Below, in pieces: positions 20,698 to 31,423 of a DNA stretch of 64,000 bases (its first letter is position 1; each line of letters begins with the position of its first letter). The notes below the pieces were generated by a model, which ran no database searches, had not been told where the DNA came from, and saw only the letters and a list, made by a program, of their open reading frames with translations. Made by a program: the position numbers and the translations under genes. The stretch is from Lactuca virosa (Eukaryota > Streptophyta > Magnoliopsida > Asterales > Asteraceae): positions 79,258,286 to 79,322,285 of the forward strand of contig CAKMRJ010005745.1 of assembly GCA_928212115.1 (NCBI GenBank), in the 5' to 3' direction.

Positions 20698-23356
20698 ATG
20701 GTGAAATCCGGCATTTCGAAGAAACATTCCAAGGCATCTGCCTCAGCAAACCCTACTGGTTAAGACTCTGCATCAAGGAACCAAATGCCAACGATTGCTT
20801 CAAGTAATTTTAGGGTTGTGTTCGAAGAGCATTCCTCATACAATGCTCCGATCAAGTTGATGATCAAGTTTCTGACCAATCACCCACTGTTTGGCCCCTT
20901 CGATTCATTCACAGATGTGGTTCCTCTTTCAACTCTCTTCAAATGTGCCTTCTCTGCATATCGACCCCTCGAAAATCTTCAAGAGGTGCATCTGAATCTG
21001 GTGAACGATTCTTTGGTCATTTTGACTAAGGAAAAATTCCTCACTGTCATCAATCTGCTAGTTCATCCGTCAACCAAGGTTTTCACTCCAAGCATGGCGG
21101 ACATTCTTTCTGCACTCTACCAAATGGGTTACCAGAAGAAGATCAAAGGCATAGGCGAATTCAATAAATATTAGTTGCCTGCGGTGTGGCAATTCGTTTG
21201 CCACTTTGTGATCCGCAGCTTGTCAGGCCGAACCGGAGGCACTGATAATATGGGTCTCAAGCTATTGGAGTTGGCGTGGAGCATTTTCACTGGCCACGAT
21301 GTAAACTACAGTCAGATCTTATGGGATGACTTCTTGCAGTACATTCCCAAAGAGAGTCCAAGAGAAAACCCTACCGAACTCACTTTTGCTAGGTTCTGGT
21401 CTCTATGCATCTCAGATCTTCATGCGGATGCAGGAATTAGCATGGGCACCGATACCAACCTCTTCATCACCAAAGATCTTAAAAGGTACAATCCCTCTAC
21501 TGATCAATCTGTTTTTGGACCCATCAGACGGCTACCAGTCCACATTCTATCTACCCTTGGTCTTGAAACTACTGATGTCACAGACCATATAGAGGCTACG
21601 GAAGGTATTAACCCATACCTTCCTACCCCGCCTCTACAAGCCACATCCACACTTACCATCCCTGGTAGTACCGCAGTCCCATCCTCCACCACTCTATCCA
21701 ACTTGTCTTTATCAAAAAGACGCAAGAAGTTAGCCTCAGCCCATCAAGGCCCCCACAACGTCTCCAAGAAACATGGAACCCCAAAGAAGAAAGATGCTCC
21801 CAAACAAGCTGAACCTTCGAAGAAACGAAAAATCATACAAACTGTGCCCTCAGATGACGAATCAACCGAAAATCGATCTCACTCTCCCTCTATGAGTGAT
21901 TCTGATGAGGATACACAACCCATCTCCATCCTCAAGAAAAGAAAAACCAATCCCACAGACCAAATGCGTGACCTGACAGATGTCGAAGCCTCTCAAAAGG
22001 CTCCGGTAGTCCTTGGGGTGGCCGCAGACCCATTTAATACCACCATCGAATTCCACTCAGACACAGAAAGTGTATCTGTTTCAACTCAACGTGGAGACTC
22101 ACCCCCAGCTCACTCCCAAGGGGATGGATTTGGTTCTCGTCCTAAGGTCTCCACGGCTTCCCGTCTACACTTCTTTTCCCCTAAGGAGTTGAACTCCATC
22201 CTTTTGTCTGTAACCCAAACACTGCAAACACCTTCCCAACCACAGGGCAATTCTTCCGCCTTTGCCAGAACTGAGCCGAGGCCAGACTTGACCACTGGTC
22301 AAGGAGACCGAGGAAGCTCAGGAAATCCTACTCTACTTACATCTTTTACAGGTGGTTTAGGCACGGTGAGCACCAATGTGCAAGCATCCGTGGACCTGAG
22401 GGACACCTCGGTGCGATTCCAAAGATTTGACGGTGATGAATCAAATGATTCATGGTTACATTACACTCCGGTTTCTAAATCCGATATCAAGAAATATGCC
22501 GCTTTCCGTAGGGCATTTCAAGCAAGGAAGGATCAGCAAATCAAGCAACTTCAACAGAAACAACAGGAGATTCAATCCATAGCCAAGTATTGGGCGGACG
22601 CAATCAACAACGCCAATACTGTAGCCACCATTCTAAAAGTACAAGAGTGGATGTCCGCAATGGCTGAGACGATCCGCAAGGCTCAGTCCACTCATGGTGG
22701 TCAAGGTACATCTAAGCTCCCTCCAACTCCAACTCCAACTATTTGAGATTCTCAAGAAGAGGGAACCGCAATTGAAGTTAGCTTCGCTCCTACCTTCGGA
22801 TTCGATGATTTTGATCTCAATGAGGTAAATCAACCTAACCCTTCCGATGATGATTTGATGATGTTTGATGAGGAAGAAGAATCGAGTGGCTCTCAACACT
22901 CAACCTCCAAGCCGAAAGAGAAAAAGAATAAAAAGAAGATGGCTGTGTCCAGAAAAGAATTTCTGAGTCTACAAGCCAAAGTAGATCAGATTCTAGCTGC
23001 GGTTAATCCCACTCAACCGAAACCTGAAGACATTCCAGGACCGCAGTCCTTAATTGAAAGAATCGAAAGACTGGAAACCCGTGAACGACTGGCTGCTGAT
23101 AGAATTTCTCTGAAAGTTGAAATGGGAATCTGATCCCTGGATACAAGTCGCCAGGCTGATCATAAGCAATTCATGGCTACTGCGGAGCGCCTCATCTCTG
23201 AGGTATCCGCAATCAAGGCAGCTTTACAAACAGCCATTGCGGACCAGTCAACTCACTCACAAAAGCTGATAGTTGAGACTCACACTGCCTATGAGTCCAC
23301 CATCTCATTCCTTCAATCTACCATCAACAGACTTCAACGATCTTTATCGCTAAATT

Positions 23357-23661
23357 TTTTGGATTAGTGTCTAAGTCCATAACTATTTTGGTATGTACTT
23401 GACCCGATTATGAGCATGGTCCTTTTGAAAGCTACGATTGCTGATCAGGTTCTGAAGTTATACATAATAGTTATTAGACTTATCCAAGTGGGAGACTGTT
23501 GGATTAGTGTCTAAGTCCATAACTATTTTGGTATGTACTTGACCCGATTATGAGCATGGTCCTTTTGGGAGACTGTTGGACAACGGCTTTTGAAAGCTAC
23601 GATTGCTGATCAGGTTCTGAAGTTATACAGAATAGTTATTAGACTTATCCAAGTGGGAGAC
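23357..23661 (+). repeat. Rearranged 5' end of B: partial LTR / tail / partial LTR / tail
   Basis: Order: LTR start fragment 23357-23427, element-3'-tail 23428-23496, LTR start fragment 23497-23569, tail 23570-23661, then the full LTR. The tail pieces match the sequence just before the 3' LTR (30540-30623), including the polypurine run CCAAGTGGGAGAC. Joints fall in short homologies (CTTTTG; TGGGAGAC). The first fragment directly abuts the target duplication, so this is the true integrated end, with TG changed to TT. Confidence 0.85.
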
Positions 23662-24460
23662 TGTTGGATTAGTGTCTAAGTCCATAACTATTTTGGTATG
23701 TACTTGACCCGATTATGAGCATGGTCCTTTTGGGTTGCCTTCACCATAGCAATATGTAGGATGAATTAAGGATAGAAAGGTTTAATTATGATTTATTAAT
23801 ATATTATAAGAATAATATATTAAAGGAGAAATCATATGTTTAATTAATATTAGTCAAGAATTAATTAAGAATTAATTTAGTGGCTAAAAGAGATTAATTA
23901 AACTTAGGGGACTGGATTTGTAATTATAAGATAATTGCAATTGGGCTATGGATTACCTAAATAATATAGGTTGGACAAATTCTATGGGAAGCCCATAAGG
24001 AATTCGTCCAAGAGATATGTTAAAGGAGTCCATGGGTTGCTTAGGGCTTAAGCAGCCAGATTAGGGTTTCCTAGTTGTAAACCCTAATAGCCTACATGTA
24101 TATAAAGGACCCTTAAGCCCCAAAAACGTGGACAAGTAATCCTTTAGGGTTTCCAGCCATTTTTGGTGCCTCCTCTCTCCTCCCTCTTCATCCAAGTTAC
24201 TTAGTGGTGTTTGTGACTCCATTAGAGGTGCAACACTTGAGGCACTAAGCTTTCTGAAGCCAATCAAAGCAAGGAATTGATTGTCATTACTATATAACAA
24301 TCTAAGGTAATTACTAAACCCTTATTTCAGTTCTTATATGATAGATCTAGGGTTTATGGCTTTGGATTATCAATTGCATGTTCATTAGACAAACTAGATC
24401 CAAAAGCTATTAGGGTTTGCATGTACACCATAGGAATGATGTATTGCCCAAAACCCATCA
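23662..24460 (+). repeat. 5' LTR of element B (full copy)
   Basis: 799 bp, matching 30624-31423. TATA-like ATATAAAG is at about 24100-24107, followed by a leader. Short inverted segments such as TTAATATTATTAAG-like AT-rich stretches occur near 23800-23880. Confidence 0.92.
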
Positions 24461-24461
24461 G

Positions 24462-24473
24462 TGGTATCAGAGC
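24462..24473 (+). other. Primer binding site, element B
   Basis: TGGTATCAGAGC one base after the LTR end, complementary to initiator Met-tRNA. Confidence 0.9.
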
Positions 24474-24549
24474 GTAGGGCTATTTGTTAGTGAATTTGAT
24501 GCTTGCTTGATCGAAAATTGGCTGAAAAACGATTTTTTTTGAATTTTGG

Positions 24550-24636
24550 GGCTGGACTCGCCGAGTCCATGACTGAACTCGCCGAGTCCACTGGGTACTC
24601 GACGAGTCCAGTGCTGACTCGACGAGTCAGCGAGTC
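24550..24636 (+). repeat. Iterated ACTCGxCGAGT palindromes, leader of B
   Basis: Four copies of the 11-bp palindrome ACTCGCCGAGT or ACTCGACGAGT, plus a half copy, within 90 bp of the primer site. The same array is at 43909-43986 in element C. Self-complementary loops near a primer site suggest RNA dimerisation or structure; this is inference. Confidence 0.8.
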
Positions 24637-24639
24637 TGG

Positions 24640-26108
24640 CAGCGTTTTTTGGCGATTTTCTTGCTGTTTTGGCTTGGGATAGTTACCATAAACATTTTTA
24701 ATTCATAAGATCCGATTTTTATTGATATTGGGTTATTTTCCTTGCCAAAATAGAAGATAATTGTCAAAATTTAGATAATCTTTTGTTTTATTAGATAAAG
24801 ATTGATTATTTGTAATTAAGATTTAAATTATCTTGTGAAAAAGTTTCTATTTTCCCCTTTAGGTTTTATAGTTTAAATTTGAACTTAAAAGTTTTGTTTT
24901 TGAAATTTAAATAGTTAAACCCTAATGTTTTGAAAGGTTTCAAAACTTGCCCTCAAGTTTTGAAATTTAAATTTTTGATTAAAAGTTTAATTTTGAAATA
25001 TTTTAATTCTAAACTCTAATGTTTTGAAATGTTTCAAAACTTGCCCTCAAGTTTTGGAATTTAAAAGTTAATTAAAAGTTTAATTTTGAAATGTTAAATT
25101 CTAAAACCCTCGTATTTTTTTAAAAAGTTCAAATTACACGCATATGGTTTTATTAATTAATTAAAGTGTATAATTAAAAGAGATTTAATAATTCCATAAA
25201 GTTTTGGTTTACATTTGATTAAATTAAAAGTATAATTTATTAAATTGAACCACCTAGTATTTTAAAAGTGTAAAATACACCCTATACTATATATATGTAA
25301 CATTAAAAGTCTAATATTATATATATGAGTAATGAGTCAGTCTTACCGTTAGTAGGCCTCATTCACGAAGCTGGTCTATAAGGGGTGTTTAAGGAAATTG
25401 CCTATAAAATGGCGATTGAATGGGTATCTAGTCTTACCCACCGCACTCTTGACTAGTGGAGGGTCGTTAGCCGAACGGGTAGGATAGGAAGAAACCTTCC
25501 ATTGTAAGTATAATGAAGTACAAAGTAACTACATGCTTTTACAAATTCCCAAATCATAGTTACTTTAGGAAAAATGTGGAATTGTATGCTAATCCATGGA
25601 ATTACACTTTGTACCCCTGTCGAAACGTTAGTGGAGCGTGTGTGGTTAACCGGCACACTAATTTGGGTTTGGCATTGGTGGCGAAGGATGGCTCGATGTT
25701 TATCATAGATCAATGGAGTGTGTGTGAATAACCGACACATTGATTAGGTGATAGTACCAATTGGGTGCACCATGTGATTCGTATGGTTATTCACACCTTG
25801 TTTGTGATCCTCGGCATCCCAGTCGCAAACTTGAAGGGCATAATCGAGATTAAACATGCCATTGAAAAGTTCAATGAATCTCAAAAGATCTAGGAGTTTC
25901 AATTCATTTAAAACTTAAACTTTTTTTTGGTTTTTCATGGTGGAATTGGTAAATCGTCATTTACCTACCTTCAAATATTCTGCAACTAGATTACGACATC
26001 ACTCTTCTAGGTTGTAGAGTATTGTGTTGGATCCTAGCCTTGATGTTTCATTTGGGTGTTACATCAAGGATTTTTATCAACTAACTTGTTTTTTCTCCTG
26101 TTTTGTAG
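24640..26108 (+). other. Leader of element B between primer site and gag
   Basis: No ORF that I would call. Contains AT-rich repeats with TTTTGAAATTTAAA-type units (24880-25080), two dyads centred on GGTTAACC or its variant (25638-25658 and 25718-25738) and hairpin 1 (25980-26017). Confidence 0.6.
25980..26017 (+). repeat. Constant-loop hairpin 1 of element B
   Basis: Arms CTGCAACTAGA and TCTAGGTTGTAG around the loop TTACGACATCACTCT (25991-26005). It lies about 90 bp upstream of gag. Its stem differs from the other hairpins of B but the loop is nearly the same. Confidence 0.7.
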
Positions 26109-26777
26109 ATGTCTAAATCTTACAATGGTCTTCCCAAGTCCCTTGGAACAAGCTTTCCGAATGAAGATGACGTTCCACGATACGATCAAGGAAATGGGAG
26201 TCATGCTTCACTTCGTCCACCTCCTCCAGTTATTCTCCCGAACCCACAAGTTCGAAGGCTTGAAAAGTTCAAGCTCACTCAATCCCTTTTGGCAAGTAAA
26301 CACGAAGATGGGAAACCTGTGTGTGCACATGTCTTAGAGATAAAGTCACACATTGACAGGTTAAGGATGATGGGTGTCGATATCTCAGAAATGTTGGCTG
26401 TTGATTGGGTTCTTCAGTCACTTCCTGAATCATATAGTGAGTTCGTTAGAGAGTACTATATGATGGACCATGACGTGACCCTCATTGATTTGACCTATTT
26501 TCTTATAGCTGCTGAATCAGAAATGATTTGGCGTGCTAATCGAGCAAATTTGTCTGGCAAATCAAACTCCCAAACTTCAATGGACATTGAAAATTGTGAC
26601 ATTGGAAATCCAGAAAAGGTAAATTCTGAGATAGTTCCTTGTGCCATTCCAAAAGAGTCCATCTGCTTCTACTGCCAAAAGAAGGGGCATTGGAGACGAA
26701 GCTGCCCTGTTTACCTGAGAGATCTAAGAGATGGGAGAGTCAAGACATATTGCTCTACTTCAGGTAAAATCTATTAA
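26109..26777 (+). CDS. gag: Gag-like protein of element B
   Basis: Intact 222-codon ORF, the only undamaged coding sequence in elements B and C. It begins MSKSYNGLPKSLG. Residues about 95-160 carry the copia Gag_pre/UBN2 pattern (VDWVLQSLPESYSEF, then LTYFLIAAESEMIW). The C-terminus has one CCHC knuckle (CFYCQKKGHWRRSC, about residues 188-201). It lacks the usual N-terminal part of copia Gag. A CCHC Gag could package the element's own RNA while RT and integrase come from another element. It ends with TAA where relatives would continue into protease. Confidence 0.8.
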   Translation: MSKSYNGLPKSLGTSFPNEDDVPRYDQGNGSHASLRPPPPVILPNPQVRRLEKFKLTQSLLASKHEDGKPVCAHVLEIKSHIDRLRMMGVDISEMLAVDWVLQSLPESYSEFVREYYMMDHDVTLIDLTYFLIAAESEMIWRANRANLSGKSNSQTSMDIENCDIGNPEKVNSEIVPCAIPKESICFYCQKKGHWRRSCPVYLRDLRDGRVKTYCSTSGKIY

Positions 26778-28437
26778 CTAACTCTATAAGTTCCTATTCT
26801 TTGATTCTTAATACATGATGTGATAAGACTACATTTTGATGTTTTTTTTGCAGGATCAAAGAAAAGAGAGGAAGCTTAAGGAAGAAGCGTGCTGAATCTG
26901 ATCATAAAGAAATGGATTTCGATCGCATGGACTCGAGGATTAGATTTTTGAGCTGCTACTCTAGGGTTAGTAGAATGATAAGAAATATGAAATAGCATAG
27001 TTTTACATTTGAATTGCATTGTAAGGACAAATTTTTCCGCAGTAAAATAAAATTTGATTTTGTCTTATTTATTTATCGTTACAATGGTGTGTATGAAAAA
27101 TTGATGTTTGATTGTTTCTATTGTTAGCAATAATGGATTCTTTATTATGTTATTTGTGGAAATGTCGAGAATTTTTCCAAATAAGGGAAGATTCTCATCG
27201 CCCAAGTTTCAGTTGGACAGAAACTTGGAGTCATGCAACTTGGTTGCGTGATGAATGAGAAACTTCATATTTGGAAATTAGACTAATTCTTTGGCAAAGT
27301 GTCAAGAGAAGGACTAGGAGATCGAGTACATTAGGTTGTGCGTTGATCAAGTCCACCACAAGAGTGATAAATATATTCGTCATGATTTACTAAAGTTTAG
27401 TAAATATGGTTATACTTATAAGATTAAGTATAATTCTGAGTTGATTGAAAGAGTTTCAATCAATAGCAGAACGAATAAGAAGAATCAAGTAGGCAGAAAG
27501 ATAAAAGTTTATCTATTCTAAGAAGAAGGGAGAGTACCTTTTATTGTGTTTTATAATAAGTCTTAATGATTAAGAACTATTTCTCAATTGGTCCTCTAAG
27601 TGAGTCTTAGTGCATTTGTATGTATAAGAAGAGGAATCGAGAATTATGGAAATAGTTAAAATCAAGAAGTCAATCATACTTCGTTCCAATATCAAGTCTT
27701 AAAGAGTCATACTCCAAGATTGTGACTTGAGTGACAAGTCTTAAGTAGGTTTATAACACTCGTCAAATGTGGAATTTGGAAAAGTTTTCTTATTCTTGCA
27801 CATTTGAAATTGGTAAGTTGTGATGTCTTGGATAAGACAAAGACCAACCAGGACCAGTTGTGTGAAGTGTTAAACTTGACAAGAGGCTGCACTAACTCTT
27901 GAATATTTGTTTGTCAAGAAATGTTTCTTGACAAAAGAATCTTATATGTCAAGGAGTCAGTGGGAGTCTTAATGGTCTTGAAAAGGTTCAAGAACAAATT
28001 TAGAGTAAACCTAGTTAATCATCACTAGCGCACGACTTGAGGTTTATAACCTATCGTGTTGACATTATTTTGTTTCTGTGCCATTCCAATTAAGCTAAAT
28101 ATGTATGTGAGTTCTATGAGTTCTGATTTGAATGCATAAAGACAAAGCACCTTGATCAATGGAAAGTACATTGATATGTAAGGGTGAGTTGCTAAACCAC
28201 TTGGAAGACATGGTGGGCACTCGTGTTACCATGAGGCAAGAAATCAAGATTGAACAAGTTCAGTCCATATGGTTTTGGATTTGTCGCAAACTTTCGTTTT
28301 GACAAATTCACATGGATAGGAACACATACATCATAAAATCTAAGTGTCATAAGGTTTCCCTCCTTCATGAAAATGATTGTGAGGAAATGCTTTCACTAAG
28401 AGAGATTTTAAGAAGATAGCAATTGTGAAAATTGTAT

Positions 28438-28490
28438 TCTTAAATTCGATTATGATTACGGCATCCCTTTTCATAGTTCGAATTGTGAGA
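28438..28490 (+). repeat. Constant-loop hairpin 2 of element B
   Basis: About 18-bp arms (from TCTTAAATTCGATTATGA to TCATAGTTCGAATTGTGAGA) around the loop TTACGGCATCCCTTT (28456-28470). Confidence 0.75.
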
Positions 28491-28944
28491 TTTGGCAATA
28501 GGTCTGAACATTTGGGACTTAGTAACATAAATTCTGAATTGTTTAGACACACATGTGAGCTATCTAAGGCAAAGATGTATGAGCTTAAAAAGCTTAGATA
28601 AAGGCTTATCAAAGTATCAAGTGTTAGAAATATGAACTTAAGGAATTCAATAAGCATTGTCTTCTAGAAGTACAGCTGTTTTCTGAATACATGTCAAAGC
28701 TAGTGGGAGCATAAGTGTTATGCTGGTAAGAAAATAATCATCATGTTAGTGGGAGCATGATTATTGTGGTAAGTATTGCAATTTAGCGATATTAATTATA
28801 GAAAACAAGAGTTATACTTTGCAAAGTCGCAAGGGTTGAAAAATTGTTTTGCTATAATTAAGGGAGAGAATATTATACTTCGTTTCAGTATCTAAAGCTT
28901 AGATTGAGAAATTTTAATAAATTTAGTCAAAGGATACATAGTGT

Positions 28945-29002
28945 GTTCTCAAATTTCGATTATGATTACGGCATCCCTCTTCATAGTTCGAATTGTGAGA
29001 AC
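28945..29002 (+). repeat. Constant-loop hairpin 3 of element B
   Basis: About 21-bp imperfect arms around the loop TTACGGCATCCCTCT (28966-28980), starting at GTTCTCAAATTTCG and closing at AATTGTGAGAAC. It lies 510 bp after hairpin 2. Confidence 0.8.
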
Positions 29003-30623
29003 GTGACACATAAAATATTATGGCAGAAGATTGATAAAGTATCATATCTTTATGTAAGACATTATGCATCGTGTCCCATACGCTTAGGGTATAGGATCGA
29101 TTGCAAATGCTATAATATTTGACCATTCTAAAATTTTCCAAATGCCTAGGGCATTAAGAGGGAAAAAGGACTAGAACTGGATTTGACTAAAATAATTAAA
29201 CAACTATCAAAGGACGATCTAAGGTTCGCCAAGGATTTGTTGCTTGTGAGTAGTTGGAAGTATAGTATTGGATGGACCATATCGACATTATTATGAATAG
29301 ATAAGATTCTATTTAGAATGAGTTGTTATATGGCAAATATGGAAATGATTTCCATATTAGGAGTTGGAAATTGAGAATTTATGTCTAGATTAGAAAACTT
29401 TATGCAAAAGGATGTTCAAAGGAATGTACTTTGAGTGAGAGACATCACATCTATAGAATTGTTTGTAATAATTTCTGATAGAGACTTTGTAATTTCATTA
29501 GCCAAGTCCTGGTGACTTTTGTGCTATGACTTTGCGAAAGGATCGTTGCATAAAATGTTAGAATCTAACGTATTCTAGTAGTGGCAAGAACCTTGTGTTC
29601 TTACACTAACGATGAGGATTAGGAATTGTGAAATGAGCATCATTGGAAAAGTTTTCAGTTGATCTATTTCACAAAGCATGGACCATAGGAAACAAAGTGT
29701 GCATGCTTGGAGCATGGGATAATTATTGTTGTAATTCAAGTAACAAGTTGATTTTCTGAAACAGTAAGCAATGAATAATGAGTAATCAATATGGTGTTTA
29801 AATAAAAGTGTTTTATTTACGCTCAAAAGTTTTGGGGCCATATAGGATTAATATTATTATTGTGTTTCACTTTGCATGTTTTGACTTCCAGAATAATTGG
29901 GTTATTCGAACCTCCACAGTCGGTCATACGTTGGAAGTAGGTATGAAGGAAGATTGTCATGAATTTGTCTGTAGATTGTCTAAAGCGTTTAGACATAGCA
30001 CAAGTTTGCTGCAGAGTTCATGAGTGCTTTGATAAGATTAAAGTATTGGATTAAACCCACGCTCACTTGAATCACTTCATGGATTTATCACCGGTGATTA
30101 GTGAGACGATAACATTGTATATTCTTGAAACCGAGATGTGTGAGTTGTTATTTGCTGGTCGGTTGCACATTGATGATAAGTAAACGCACCAGTAACTTTG
30201 TGTTATAAAACTTATTGTTGTGTGTGATTCGATTAGTTGGTGTAAGCAAGCATTTGAGTCGAAGTTTATCCATTCTTTTTACCCAAAGTCGGATAAAAGC
30301 GATATCTGTGGGCCCCTCGATGATTTAGTGATGACACCCTAAGCGCTTGGCCAAGCCGGGACTAAGTTGATGTGTTCAATTGTAGTCTGTTCTCAGTCGT
30401 CATAAATCAGATGTCGGGAAACAATACATAGACAGAGAGAATGATTTAAATCCATGTCTCGCGTCTATACGATATCTTGATAATGGAGGAATATATAATC
30501 CCTTATCTAAAGGACACGCGTATCTTATAAGATCAGAGTTGACAGCAGCTTTTGAAAGCTACGATTGCTGATCAGGTTCTGAAGTTATACAGAATAGTTA
30601 TTAGACTTATCCAAGTGGGAGAC

Positions 30624-31423
30624 TGTTGGATTAGTGTCTAAGTCCATAACTATTTTGGTATGTACTTGACCCGATTATAAGCATGGTCCTTTTGGGTTGC
30701 CTTCACCATAGCAATATGTAGGATGAATTAAGGAGAGAAAGGTTTAATTATGATTTATTAATATATTATAAGAATAGTATATTAAAGGAGAAATCATATT
30801 GTTTAATTAATATTAGTCAAGAATTAATTAAGAATTAATTTAGTGGCTAAAAGAGATTAATTAAACTTAGGGGACTGGATTTGTAATTATAAGATAATTG
30901 CAATTAGGCTATGGATTACCTTAATAATATAGGTTGGACGAATTCTATGGGAAGCCCATAAGGAATTCGTCCAAGAGATATGTTAAAGGAGTCCATGGGC
31001 TGCTTAGGGCTTAAGCAGCCAGATTAGGGTTTCCTAGTTGTGAACCCTAATAGCCTACATGTATATAAAGGACCCTTAAGCCCCAAAAACGTGGACAAGT
31101 AATCCTTTAGGGTTTCCAGCCGTTTTTGGTGCCTCCTCTCTCCTCCCTCTTCATCCAAGTTGCTTAGTGGTGTTTGTGACTCCATTAGAGGTGCAACACT
31201 TGAGGCACTAAGCTTTCTGAAGCCAATCAAAGCAAGGAATTGATTGTTATTACTATATAACAATCTAAGGTAATTACTAAACCCTTATTTCAGTTCTTAT
31301 AAGATAGATCTAGGGTGTATGGCTTTGGATTATCAATTGCATGTTCATTAGACAAACTAGATCCAAAAGCTATTAGGGTTTGCATGTACACCATAGGAAT
31401 GATGTATTGCTCAAAACCCATCA
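30624..31423 (+). repeat. 3' LTR of element B
   Basis: 800 bp, TGTTGGATTAG to AAAACCCATCA. Preceded by the polypurine tract CCAAGTGGGAGAC (30611-30623) and followed by the duplicated target aaatt. Confidence 0.92.

Larger units (their letters stand above)
26778..30610 (+). other. Pol-less internal region of element B
   Basis: No RT, RNase H or integrase motif can be read. Right after gag, traces such as TTTGCAGGATCAAAGAAAAG resemble the eroded protease/pre-integrase part of a copia pol. Two long hairpins with the same loop lie at 28438-28490 and 28945-29002. The region from 29800 to 30540 is closely shared with element C (49190-49545 and 52436-52800), including the interval into which a solo LTR inserted in C. 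Confidence 0.65.
23357..31423 (+). mobile_element. Non-autonomous gag-only copia-like element B (TR-GAG type)
   Basis: Inserted in the third ORF of element A. The target duplication aaatt is at 23352-23356 and 31424-31428, and removing the insert restores the host reading frame. LTRs of about 800 bp begin TGTTGGATTAG and end AAAACCCATCA. It has a Met-tRNA primer site, a long leader, one intact gag ORF and about 3.8 kb without a readable pol. Just after gag there are eroded traces of protease-like sequence (around 26790-26900). Its 5' end carries two extra partial LTR starts. Element C (43019-53658) is a relative. Confidence 0.9.

Noticed and set aside
26764..26853. GT..AG intron at the end of gag in element B (GTAAAATC to TTTTGCAG)
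   Set aside because: Although the ends fit, the sequence inside and after it reads as an eroded protease/pre-integrase region of copia pol, and element C lacks the acceptor. Decay of pol explains it better.
28904..29122. 72-codon ORFs on both strands
   Set aside because: They arise from the hairpin 3 inverted repeat and have no counterpart in element C.
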